Assembly (NCBI GenBank): GCA_019637805.1
Contig: JAHBVB010000002.1
Location: 327,981 to 391,980, forward strand
Direction of reading: 5' to 3'
DNA: 64,000 nucleotides
Origin: Anaerolineales bacterium
Lineage (GTDB): Bacteria; Chloroflexota; Anaerolineae; Anaerolineales; UBA11579
The position numbers and the translations under genes are program-made. The notes beneath the pieces are model-generated. The model was not told where the DNA came from, did no database searches, and saw nothing but the letters and a program-made list of their open reading frames with translations. The stretch's first letter is position 1; every line of letters starts with the position of its first letter. Positions 43,197 through 50,776 of the stretch are shown here, one piece after another.

Positions 43197-44828
43197 ATGA
43201 GCAACGCTATCCCCAGAAGCAGCATCCCAGAGCTGGTGGCCGGCAAACTGGCCGCCGCACTGCTGGAAAAAGACTACCTGCCGGGCGCCTACCTGCCGCC
43301 GGAGCGTGACCTGATCAAGGACCTCGGCGTCAGCCGCTCCTCGCTGCGCGAGGGACTGCAGATCCTGGCTGAGGCCGAGCTGATCGAAGCGCACCAGGGG
43401 GTTGGCTGGCTGGTGGCCGCCTTATCGGCGCAGCAGGCGGCCAAAGCCCGCAAGCTGGCCGCCCGCCTGGCGCCACCTGCTGCGGACAAGCCGGCACGGC
43501 GCAAACCGGCCGCGCCGGCTGCCGGGCCACAGCGCCTGCCCGTGGCCAAAGAGAAGCCGCTGCACATCCCCAACCTCAAGAAAGACCGTCTGGGCACTTT
43601 CGACTTCATCTCCTGGTGGGAACGCGACAAAGTGCGCGACGCCAAGGTTATGGTGGTGGGGGCGGGCGCTTTGGGCAACGAGGTCATCAAGAACCTCACG
43701 CTGATGGGCATTGGCCACATCTACGTGGTCGATTTTGACAATGTCGAACTGGCCAACCTCAGCCGCTCGATCCTCTTTCGTGAGAAGGACTCCGGGCGGG
43801 AAAAAGCTCAGTTGGCCGCCGCCCGCGCCAAAGAGATCAACCCCGACGTAAAAGTGCAATACCTGCACGGCGATATCACGCATGACATTGGTTTGGGCGT
43901 CTTCCGCCGTATGGACGTCATCATCGGCTGCCTGGACAACCGTGAGGCGCGCCTGGCGGTCAACCGCTTTGCCTATTGGATGAACAAACCGTGGGTGGAT
44001 GGCGCCATCCAGGAACTGCTCGGATTGGTGCGCGTGTTCGTCCCCGGCGACGGCGCCTGCTTCGAATGCACCCTCACCGAGCAGGCCCGCCGCGACCTGG
44101 CCCTGCGTTACTCCTGCCCGCTGCTGGCCCGCCAGAACATCTTGCTGGGCAAAGTGCCCACCACGCCCACCATCGCTTCCATTATCGGCGCCATGCAGTC
44201 GCAGGAGGCGCTCAAGCTGATCCACAGCATGCCGGTGGAGCCGGGCAAGGTCACGCACTTCAACGGCTACACCAATCACATGCACACCACGGCCTACCTG
44301 GCCGAGGAGGACTGCGAGAGCCATTGGATCTACGGTGAGATCACCGAGACACCGTTGCGCGCCGAGAGCACCACCCTGGGCGAGATGCTGGATGTCGTTT
44401 TCGCTGATCTGGGCGAGGACGCTGTGCTGGAGTTGGATGAGGAGCTGGTGCTCTCGCTGAATTGCATGGCTTGCAACACTTCTGAACGAGTGCTCAAGCC
44501 CATGTCCGACGTGTCCTTTGAGGCTGGGCATTGCCCCACCTGTGGCGAGATGCGTGAGGTCAACATGACCCACACTATCCGCGGCGACGAAGATTTCCTT
44601 GACCGCAGCCTGGCCAGTGTGGGCGTGCCACCGCTGCATGTGCTGCGCGCCACCAACGGCCGTGATTTTCGCTTCTACGAACTCAGCGGCGACTTGCATA
44701 AAGCGCTGCACTTCAACGATTTTGCCGAGGCGGTACCGACACCCTCGCCAGAAGCGCGTGTGCGCCTGGGTGAACCGGTCAGCGAATCTGGGGACACGGC
44801 CGCGGCGCGCATCCATCTGATGGATTGA
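43197..44828 (+). CDS. GntR-E1 fusion: ubiquitin-activating-like enzyme with DNA-binding domain
   Basis: A 543-residue protein with three parts. Residues 8-75 form a GntR winged helix of FadR type (PPERDLIKDLGVSRSSLREGLQIL). A basic Ala/Pro linker follows (76-120). From about 130 comes a ThiF/E1 adenylation domain: GAGALG (155-160), Asp 179/181, Arg 190, Lys 203 and CLDN (245-248). CFEC (288-291) and a later pair (CMAC 423-426 or CPTC 446-449) could hold zinc. Cys 307 is the likely thioester Cys, spaced from CFEC as in MoeB. ATG 43197 follows GGAG. It is first in the ubiquitin-like operon. Confidence 0.9.
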   Translation: MSNAIPRSSIPELVAGKLAAALLEKDYLPGAYLPPERDLIKDLGVSRSSLREGLQILAEAELIEAHQGVGWLVAALSAQQAAKARKLAARLAPPAADKPARRKPAAPAAGPQRLPVAKEKPLHIPNLKKDRLGTFDFISWWERDKVRDAKVMVVGAGALGNEVIKNLTLMGIGHIYVVDFDNVELANLSRSILFREKDSGREKAQLAAARAKEINPDVKVQYLHGDITHDIGLGVFRRMDVIIGCLDNREARLAVNRFAYWMNKPWVDGAIQELLGLVRVFVPGDGACFECTLTEQARRDLALRYSCPLLARQNILLGKVPTTPTIASIIGAMQSQEALKLIHSMPVEPGKVTHFNGYTNHMHTTAYLAEEDCESHWIYGEITETPLRAESTTLGEMLDVVFADLGEDAVLELDEELVLSLNCMACNTSERVLKPMSDVSFEAGHCPTCGEMREVNMTHTIRGDEDFLDRSLASVGVPPLHVLRATNGRDFRFYELSGDLHKALHFNDFAEAVPTPSPEARVRLGEPVSESGDTAAARIHLMD

Positions 44829-44829
44829 T

Positions 44830-45714
44830 ATGGCCACGAATGTCATTCAAATGCCGCGCATGAATTCTTCCCCCAGCACCTTCGGTCACCTGCTGGAACA
44901 GGTCGTCCTGGTAACGCTCATCACGGCCGTCACCGCCCTGGCTTTGCTGCTGCTCTTTTCGTTGGAGTTGCAGGTTTCCCTGACAGCCATGAAATATGCC
45001 GCGCTGGGCTTGGTGGGCTTGGTGGCGGGCTTCAGCGCGCGGCGTCTGCTAGCGGGGCGTAGCTATGCCCTGCGCCTGTCCACCGCTGGGCTGGCCATCT
45101 GCCTGGGGCTGGGCTTGATGAATGAGGCCAGCCGCGGCTTTATTGGCATTGACCCCTTGCACCAATTCGCCCACATCACCTTCGAGCAGAACGGGCTGGC
45201 TCTGCTCACCAGCAGCCTGGCGGCCTGGCTGGCGCTGAGCGCCTTTGCCCGGCCGCGCACTGAGATCCTGGTGGAGCCGCGCCCGGCCGCTTCGCTGGAA
45301 GTGGCGGCGCCTGTACCTCCCATCAGCGTCTCGCCTGCGCCGCGGCCGCGTGTGCGCGCCGCGCGCCCAGCTCGCCGACCCACCATCCGCACCTCGATCG
45401 CCAATTGGAGCGGGCGCGTCAAAACCAGTTTGGTCAGCCTGTGGCCGGGCCGCCGCGTGCGCCGCGGCCCCAGCCTGCGCCAGCCCCGCCAGCGCATCGC
45501 CGCTCCGGCGGCGCCTAAGCGCACCCGGCGGGGCCGCCGGACAGCTGTGCATTTTTCCAGTGCGGAGACCCATGTCTGCCCGTACTGCCTGGAAGAAGTC
45601 ACCAAGAAAGACCCGCGCGGCGTGCAGATTTGCAAAGTGTGCAAAACCTGGCACCACCGCGATTGCTGGGAGATCACTGGCGTTTGCCAGGTGCCGCATC
45701 AATACGCAGAGTAA
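44830..45714 (+). CDS. Membrane-anchored RING-like protein, predicted E3
   Basis: A 294-residue protein that starts 1 nt after the E1 stop. The N-terminal 140 residues hold three to four membrane helices (about 23-45, 52-72, 83-100 and 121-140). A basic Pro/Arg/Ala-rich linker spans 141-240. The C-terminus is a binuclear treble-clef finger: C250-x2-C253, C268-x2-C271, H275/H276, C279, C286 and H290, in the RING order. Its place between E1 and E2 genes argues for a ubiquitin-ligase role at the membrane. No biochemical proof can be drawn from sequence. Confidence 0.82.
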   Translation: MATNVIQMPRMNSSPSTFGHLLEQVVLVTLITAVTALALLLLFSLELQVSLTAMKYAALGLVGLVAGFSARRLLAGRSYALRLSTAGLAICLGLGLMNEASRGFIGIDPLHQFAHITFEQNGLALLTSSLAAWLALSAFARPRTEILVEPRPAASLEVAAPVPPISVSPAPRPRVRAARPARRPTIRTSIANWSGRVKTSLVSLWPGRRVRRGPSLRQPRQRIAAPAAPKRTRRGRRTAVHFSSAETHVCPYCLEEVTKKDPRGVQICKVCKTWHHRDCWEITGVCQVPHQYAE

Positions 45715-45727
45715 ACGAGGAGATCCT

Positions 45728-46567
45728 ATGGCTGAAACCGAAATCACGATCATCATGCCCAGCGGTGGGGCGCGCAAGGCCGAAATGCCGGACGACATCC
45801 CCATCCGCGACCTGGTCACCGAGCTGGCTTCGCTGCTGGAGCTGCCCACTGTAGGGCCAGACGGCCGCCCGATGGGCTACCGCCTGGACAGCAAGGCCCT
45901 GGGCCGTGAACTGAAGGAGGACGAGACCCTGGCTACTGCCGGCGTGCCTGCCGACGACCGCCTGATCCTGACCGCCGACATCACCGCCGGCGCCGTCGGC
46001 ACGGAAAGCCCGCGTCTGCGCCGCCTGAAAGCCGACCACACCCGCATGCAGGAGCTGGCGGCTCAGAGCGACTTTATCGACTTCAAGGCGCTTTCCGAGC
46101 GGCCAGGCCTGCCGCCGGAAAAATACATCGTGACCTACACCTGCAAAGGCATCGTGGGCGTTGACCGTTCCGGCACGCCCAAGTTTGGCGAACGCCACCA
46201 GGTGGAGATCTATCTGCACAACCAATACCCGCAGCGTTGGCCGGGGATGAAGTGGCTGACCCCGGTCTGGCATCCCAACATCAACCACCTCAACGGCACA
46301 GTCTGTGTGGACGCTGCCTGGTGGACGGCCAGCCGCTCGCTGGACCGCCTGGTGTTGATGATCGGCGAGATGGTGCAGTACAAGAACTTCCACGACGATC
46401 CCACCAAACCGCCATTCCCCTGGGATCCGGAGGCCGCCCGCTGGAGCCGGGAATACCGGCGCCGCAACCCACGCGCCTTCCCGGTGGATGCGCGCGAGTT
46501 GCTGCGCCCAGAGCGGGTCCGCATCAAGGACAAGCCCAAAACCAAGCCGCGCATTCGCCTCAAATAG
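45728..46567 (+). CDS. Ubiquitin-like domain fused to E2 conjugating enzyme (UBC fold)
   Basis: A 279-residue fusion. Residues 1-88 are a YukD-type beta-grasp domain about 69 percent identical (61 of 88 by eye) to the free protein encoded next. Residues about 95-235 are an E2 fold with Pro-rich YPQRWPGMKW, the HPN motif (182-184) and the active-site Cys 193 in NGTVCVD, followed by Trp 198/199; this is the order of eukaryotic E2s. The chain ends in a basic tail TKPRIRLK. ATG 45728 with GAGGAG upstream is chosen. Confidence 0.9.
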   Translation: MAETEITIIMPSGGARKAEMPDDIPIRDLVTELASLLELPTVGPDGRPMGYRLDSKALGRELKEDETLATAGVPADDRLILTADITAGAVGTESPRLRRLKADHTRMQELAAQSDFIDFKALSERPGLPPEKYIVTYTCKGIVGVDRSGTPKFGERHQVEIYLHNQYPQRWPGMKWLTPVWHPNINHLNGTVCVDAAWWTASRSLDRLVLMIGEMVQYKNFHDDPTKPPFPWDPEAARWSREYRRRNPRAFPVDARELLRPERVRIKDKPKTKPRIRLK

Positions 46568-46574
46568 TGGTTCC

Positions 46575-46590
46575 CGGCAGCATGCTGCCG
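46575..46590 (+). other. Palindromic hairpin before the free Ubl gene
   Basis: CGGCAGCATGCTGCCG is a perfect palindrome between the E2 stop and the Ubl RBS. With the hairpin at 46901-46932 it brackets the Ubl cistron. Confidence 0.5.
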
Positions 46591-46624
46591 TTGATTGCCA
46601 AGAAGAACTTGAAAGGAGTTAGAC

Positions 46625-46891
46625 ATGGCAGAGATCCCTGTAACCGTAGTATTGCCCTCGGGGGGCAGCCGTTCCGCCGATGTGCCCGATGACGTGGAGG
46701 TCAAGGACCTCATCCCGGAATTGGCCACTTCACTGGAACTGCCCACCACCGGCCCGGACGGCCGCCCGATGGGCTACCGCTTGGACAGCAAGGCCCTGGG
46801 CCGCGAGTTGAAGGACCAGGAAACCCTGTCTGGCGCCGGCATCCCCGCCGAAGACCGGCTGATCATGACCGCCGACGTCACCGCCGGGTAA
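46625..46891 (+). CDS. Free ubiquitin-like protein (YukD/EsaB-type beta-grasp)
   Basis: An 88-residue beta-grasp protein. It begins EIPVTVVLPSGG, has a central helix (VKDLIPELATSLEL) and ends DRLIMTADVTAG, so the chain terminates in Ala-Gly with no extra residues to trim. A bare C-terminal Gly is what an E1 can adenylate. It is nearly a copy of the N-terminal domain of the E2 fusion. AAAGGAG precedes the ATG by 7 nt, the strongest RBS of the operon, which suits a modifier needed in excess. A role as the conjugated modifier is inferred. Confidence 0.88.
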   Translation: MAEIPVTVVLPSGGSRSADVPDDVEVKDLIPELATSLELPTTGPDGRPMGYRLDSKALGRELKDQETLSGAGIPAEDRLIMTADVTAG

Positions 46892-46900
46892 TGACTTGGC

Positions 46901-46932
46901 CTGGGCAGGGCTGGCAAAACAGCCCTGCCCAG
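46901..46932 (+). other. Strong hairpin between Ubl and isopeptidase genes
   Basis: CTGGGCAGGGCTG pairs perfectly with CAGCCCTGCCCAG (loop GCAAAA). A TTTTT run comes only at 46941. It may stabilise the Ubl mRNA or act as a partial terminator. Confidence 0.65.
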
Positions 46933-46949
46933 ACGCCTGCTTTTTGCTT

Positions 46950-47618
46950 ATGACCCACACCAACATCTCCCCACTGGTAGCGGCTCAGGCGCCCCGCCCG
47001 GCGCGTCTGCCGCTGGAGCGCGCCCAGCGCTGGCTGGCCGAGGGTGAGCCGGATGCTGCGCCGCACACTCAGGTCTTCATGACCCAAACTGCCTTCCAGG
47101 CCATCCACCGTCACGCCAACACCGACTTGGATAACGAAGTAGGCGGCTGGTTGGCGGGGCGGCACTGTCAGGATCCGGACACGGGTCAGCCTTACCTGGT
47201 GGTGGAGGCGCTCCTGCCCGCCCAGCAGGTGCGCTCGGGCAGCACCTTCCTCACTTTCACACACGACAGCCAGGTGGCCATGCTGGCCGCCCTGGAGGAG
47301 CGCTACGCCAACAAGCACATTGTGGGCTGGTACCACACCCATCCGCGCATGAGCGTTTTTCTCTCCGGTTACGACCTTTGGCTGCATCGGCACTTTTTCC
47401 CGCATCGCTGGCAGGTAGCGCTGGTGGTGGAACCGCACAGCCACACCGCGGGCTTCTTTATTCGAGACAAAGAGGGCAACTTGAACGCCCAGCAAGGCTA
47501 CGGTTTTTACGAGCTCTTTAACCGCAAATCCCACCCGGTGGTGGACTGGAAGAATTTACACCAGCCACCGGCTTCAGACAAAGGCCAAGCCAAGGCCGCT
47601 CAGGAGGCAGAAGAATGA
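46950..47618 (+). CDS. JAMM/JAB metallo-isopeptidase (deubiquitinase-like)
   Basis: A 222-residue MPN+ protein. The complete JAMM zinc motif is present: Glu 63 (DNEVGG), His 129 and His 131 (WYHTHP), Ser 139 and Asp 142. Eukaryotic relatives such as Rpn11 remove ubiquitin from targets. It follows the Ubl gene and would reverse its conjugation. The N-terminal 40 residues and the Gln/Ala/Glu-rich tail are extra. I start at ATG 46950; a longer frame to 46896 would read through the hairpin. No clear RBS is seen. The stop overlaps the next ATG by 4 nt. Confidence 0.92.
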   Translation: MTHTNISPLVAAQAPRPARLPLERAQRWLAEGEPDAAPHTQVFMTQTAFQAIHRHANTDLDNEVGGWLAGRHCQDPDTGQPYLVVEALLPAQQVRSGSTFLTFTHDSQVAMLAALEERYANKHIVGWYHTHPRMSVFLSGYDLWLHRHFFPHRWQVALVVEPHSHTAGFFIRDKEGNLNAQQGYGFYELFNRKSHPVVDWKNLHQPPASDKGQAKAAQEAEE

Positions 47619-48472
47619 ACCGCTACACCCGTCTGTATTACTACAGCCTATTGGGCGCCATTGGCGGCCTGATCGGCTGGCAGGCCAGCAATCTGCTCGG
47701 CCTTTCGTTCGTGCAGAATCTTTATCTCAGCGAAGTCGTCGTTGGGGCGCTGATCGGCCTGTGCATCGGCGCCCTGATCGGCCTTAGTGAGGGCCTGGCC
47801 GCCCGCAGCCCGCTCTACGGCCTGCGGGCCGGGCTGATCAGCGGGCTGCTCGGCGCCCTGGGCGGCGCGGCCGGGCTGCCGCTGGCCGAATATGCCTTCC
47901 AAAGCCTGGGCGGCGAAGCCTGGACGCGTGCGCTGGGTTGGGCCATCTTCGGCGCCTTTATCGGCGCCGGCTTGGGTTTCAGCAGCGGGTCCCAGCTGTG
48001 GAAGCCGATCCTGGGCGGCCTGCTGGGTGGCGCGGTCGGCGGCTTTTTGCTGGAGTTCGCCCGCCAGCGCTTTGCCGACCCATTGATGGGCAAGGCGGCC
48101 GGCCTGGGCCTGCTCGGCGCGGCGGTGGGCGCTTTCATTGCCCTCATTGTGCTGCTGCTCTCCAAAGCCTGGCTGGAAGTGGTTACGGGCAAGATGAAGG
48201 GCACGGAATTCGTGCTGGACAAGTTCATTCACGCCAATGGGCCTTCGGCCTATATCGGCTCAGATGCGCTCAAGGCAGACATCGTCCTGCCTGATCCGGA
48301 TATTGCCCCACAACATGCCCTGCTCAAAGGCGCAGACACGCACATGACGCTCAAGGATATGAGCAGTCAGGGCACTTTTATCAACAACCGCCGGATCGAA
48401 GTCGCCAATCTAAAAGACGAACAGGCCATTCGGATCGGCAATACCCAAATGGTCTATCACGAAAAGAGGTAA
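47615..48472 (+). CDS. Polytopic membrane protein with C-terminal FHA-like domain
   Basis: A 285-residue protein. Residues 8-185 hold about six Gly/Ala-rich membrane helices. Residues 200-285 form an FHA-like sandwich (AYIGSDALKADIVLPDPDIAPQHALL, then GTFINNRRI). The usual phospho-Thr Arg after the Gly is Ser here, and the Ser of SxxH is Ala, so phosphopeptide binding is doubtful. It is coupled to the isopeptidase gene by ATGA, so it belongs to the operon. It may place the pathway at the membrane. Confidence 0.8.
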   Translation: MNRYTRLYYYSLLGAIGGLIGWQASNLLGLSFVQNLYLSEVVVGALIGLCIGALIGLSEGLAARSPLYGLRAGLISGLLGALGGAAGLPLAEYAFQSLGGEAWTRALGWAIFGAFIGAGLGFSSGSQLWKPILGGLLGGAVGGFLLEFARQRFADPLMGKAAGLGLLGAAVGAFIALIVLLLSKAWLEVVTGKMKGTEFVLDKFIHANGPSAYIGSDALKADIVLPDPDIAPQHALLKGADTHMTLKDMSSQGTFINNRRIEVANLKDEQAIRIGNTQMVYHEKR

Positions 48473-48475
48473 CCC

Positions 48476-49597
48476 ATGAAGACACTTCGCCTCTCCATCA
48501 CGCTTTTGGCTGTCTTGGCCCTTTTGGGGACTGCGGCCTTCGCACCCCTGGCCCAGGCCGAGGAGAACATCCGCGTCACCCAGGTGGATACCAGCCAATT
48601 CCCGCGTGTCACTGTCTACGTCTCCGCCACGGACGCGGCCGGCAATCCGTTGCCGGTGGACCCCAACCGCATTCAGCTGGCCGAGAATGGCCAGCCCATC
48701 CCGCTGGACCGCATTGAAGGCATTGGCGATGTGGGGGCACTGACCACCATGCTGGTCATGGATGTCTCCGGCAGCATGGACACGGCTGGCAAGCTGGATG
48801 CAGCCAAAGCGGCCGCACACCAGTTCATTGACCGTATGCGCCCCGGCGACCAGGTGGGCCTAATCGCTTTCAACACGCAGATCGAAACCGTGCAGCCCAT
48901 CACCAGCGACCAGGAAGCCCTGCGCGCCGCGGTGGACAGCCTGACTGCCGGCGATGACACCGCCATGTATGACGCGCTCATGGCAGCCGTGGAGCAGTTG
49001 GAGGCCGAGAGCGGCCGCAAAGCGATCATTGTGCTGACCGATGGCATGGACAATTCCAGTTCCGCCAATACCGACACGGTCGTCAATCGCATCGGCCCCA
49101 TGGGGCTCTCCATCTCGGCGGTGGGCCTTGGTTTGCCGGGGCAGGGCGGCGCCATGGCGGGTATTAATCAGCCGCGCTTGCAGGACCTGGCCGATAGGGC
49201 TGGCGGCCTGTATGGCTACGCTGAAGACGAGGACAGCCTGACCACCCTATACAGCAGCTACGCCACCGCGCTGCAGAGCGAGTACGCCATCACCTACACC
49301 TCGCCGGCCACCCTGCGTGATGGGGTCAACCGCGCCCTCAGCGTTTCGCTGGCTTCGTCGACGGGTGCCTCAGGCAGTGACACGGCCGCCCAGTACAACC
49401 CCGGTGGCCTGGTGCCAGAGGTGGCCCAGCCCGCCTCTTGGACGCTGTTTGCTGCCGTCATCCTGATCCTGGTTGCGCTGGTGGCTGTGCCCATGCTGTG
49501 GGGCAGCCTGCGGAGCAATCTTGCCCCCGCCTCTGGTGGAAGCGGTGGCAAAGTCCGCTTGAAAAAGCCGGCCAATGTGCGCATCAAGCTCAAATAA
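48476..49597 (+). CDS. Membrane von Willebrand factor A (vWA) protein
   Basis: A 373-residue exported protein with signal peptide (1-28), a vWA domain (about 75-270) with an intact metal site (DVSGSMD, the Thr in DDTAMYDAL, and LTDGMDN), a C-terminal membrane helix (about 321-343) and a short basic cytosolic tail ending NVRIKLK. The tail end resembles that of the E2 fusion (PRIRLK). It starts 3 nt after the FHA-like gene, ends the operon, and would carry its binding domain outside the cell. Its target is unknown. Confidence 0.85.
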   Translation: MKTLRLSITLLAVLALLGTAAFAPLAQAEENIRVTQVDTSQFPRVTVYVSATDAAGNPLPVDPNRIQLAENGQPIPLDRIEGIGDVGALTTMLVMDVSGSMDTAGKLDAAKAAAHQFIDRMRPGDQVGLIAFNTQIETVQPITSDQEALRAAVDSLTAGDDTAMYDALMAAVEQLEAESGRKAIIVLTDGMDNSSSANTDTVVNRIGPMGLSISAVGLGLPGQGGAMAGINQPRLQDLADRAGGLYGYAEDEDSLTTLYSSYATALQSEYAITYTSPATLRDGVNRALSVSLASSTGASGSDTAAQYNPGGLVPEVAQPASWTLFAAVILILVALVAVPMLWGSLRSNLAPASGGSGGKVRLKKPANVRIKLK

Positions 49598-49627
49598 AGA
49601 AAAGCCCCGTCAGGGGCTTTTCTTTTT
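49596..49627. terminator. Terminator of the ubiquitin-like operon
   Basis: AAAGAAAAGCCCC, loop GTCA and complement, ending in TCTTTTT. It overlaps the 3' coding end of the convergent gene and may serve both directions. Confidence 0.9.
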
Positions 49628-50776
49628 CGGCTGGAGCGCTTGCCAGCCGGGCAGGGCCAGCACCACGCTGGCCGCCAGGAACAGATAAGCCCCGCACAGT
49701 TCCAGGGTTTCTTCTATCCAATAATCCCAGTCCTCACCGGTGGGGTGCAGCATGCTGATGTTGTCTTTGAACGAGATCAGATAACGGTCCATCGCCTGGG
49801 CGAAAACAATGATCAGCACGGCAGCCACTACGTAGATATAGGCCGGGTGGGTTTGGAAGAAGGTTTTGCGAAAGCGGTCCAGCCAGTTGCCCAAGCGGGT
49901 CAATCTGCCGGATGCCGCCAACAAGACCAACCCGGTCACGCCACTGGCCGCCAACAGCCACAGCAGGGGGGCGGCCAGGCGTTGCACCAGCACGACCTTG
50001 TCTGGTGCCGAGTCCAGCGGCGCCCAAGCCACAAAGGCCAGCCCGGCCAGCGCGGCCAGCCAAAGGGCGGCGGGCAACAAGCGGCGGCTGATCGCTTTCG
50101 AAGTCAGCCAGCCAGCAAACCAGGGCTGCCGCCACAGCCACAGGGGCAACAGCCCGCCCGCCAGCAGTCCGCCCACCAGCAGCAGGCGCGTGGCGGAGTA
50201 GCCCAATAACAGGCTGCCCTTGGCATCTGCAGGCAGTGAGAGCAGGTAGACGATGCCAAACAAAGACAAAGCCAGGAAGAAGCCCAGGTGCAGGTTGGAC
50301 AGGGCCTTGGTTCGCTTGGCCAACAGCCAGTACAGCCCAATAAAAAGCAGCCAGACGACCAGGATCGCTAAAACGCTCAGCAGCAGCTGGCCGCCCAATT
50401 CAAAATGCCAACCGGCATCGGCCAGCTCGATTTGAATGACCTCATTCAACACCCCCACGAAATTGTGCAGGTCGTAGACCGGCACATTGTGCCGCTCCCA
50501 GGTCAGCGGCTGCACTGCGCCGCTTTCCACCCCATAGGATGATTCTTCCAGAAACGCAAACAAACTGATCAGCGGAATGGGCAAGTAAGTCCACAGCTGT
50601 TTGCGGCGCAGCAAAAGCAGCACAAGCGCGCACAGGATCGTGGCCACCAGATAGGTCGGTGGGCTCATCGGCTCCGGGGCGGGCAGGGAGCCCGGTAGAA
50701 AGCTAAACAACAGCAGGCAAGCGGCCAAAATGGCCAGAACCATGCCGATGTGCACGAGGGGGTTTGTCACTTTCAT
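49610..50776 (-). CDS. Polytopic membrane protein, unknown, paralogue A
   Basis: A 388-residue protein with about ten hydrophobic helices. It shares landmarks with the next gene upstream: EESSYG...DLHN in the first third and a final WIEETLELCGAYLFL. The family is not recognised. It is the last gene of a four-gene membrane-protein operon that includes a glycosyltransferase-like protein, so a role in envelope glycan or lipid modification is possible. The ATG overlaps the previous stop. Confidence 0.7.
   Translation of the reverse strand: MKVTNPLVHIGMVLAILAACLLLFSFLPGSLPAPEPMSPPTYLVATILCALVLLLLRRKQLWTYLPIPLISLFAFLEESSYGVESGAVQPLTWERHNVPVYDLHNFVGVLNEVIQIELADAGWHFELGGQLLLSVLAILVVWLLFIGLYWLLAKRTKALSNLHLGFFLALSLFGIVYLLSLPADAKGSLLLGYSATRLLLVGGLLAGGLLPLWLWRQPWFAGWLTSKAISRRLLPAALWLAALAGLAFVAWAPLDSAPDKVVLVQRLAAPLLWLLAASGVTGLVLLAASGRLTRLGNWLDRFRKTFFQTHPAYIYVVAAVLIIVFAQAMDRYLISFKDNISMLHPTGEDWDYWIEETLELCGAYLFLAASVVLALPGWQALQPKKKSP

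Noticed and set aside
43197-44828. E1-like gene as an ordinary MoeB/ThiF cofactor enzyme
   Set aside because: GntR fusion, and adjacency to E2, RING, Ubl and JAMM genes. No molybdopterin or thiamin genes are near.
43197-49597. Assignment as CBASS (Cap2/Cap3) or Bil defence operon
   Set aside because: No CD-NTase, effector or Bil-type tandem Ubl is present, and a RING-like gene plus membrane FHA/vWA genes are; this is a different architecture. An antiviral role is possible but not supported by sequence.
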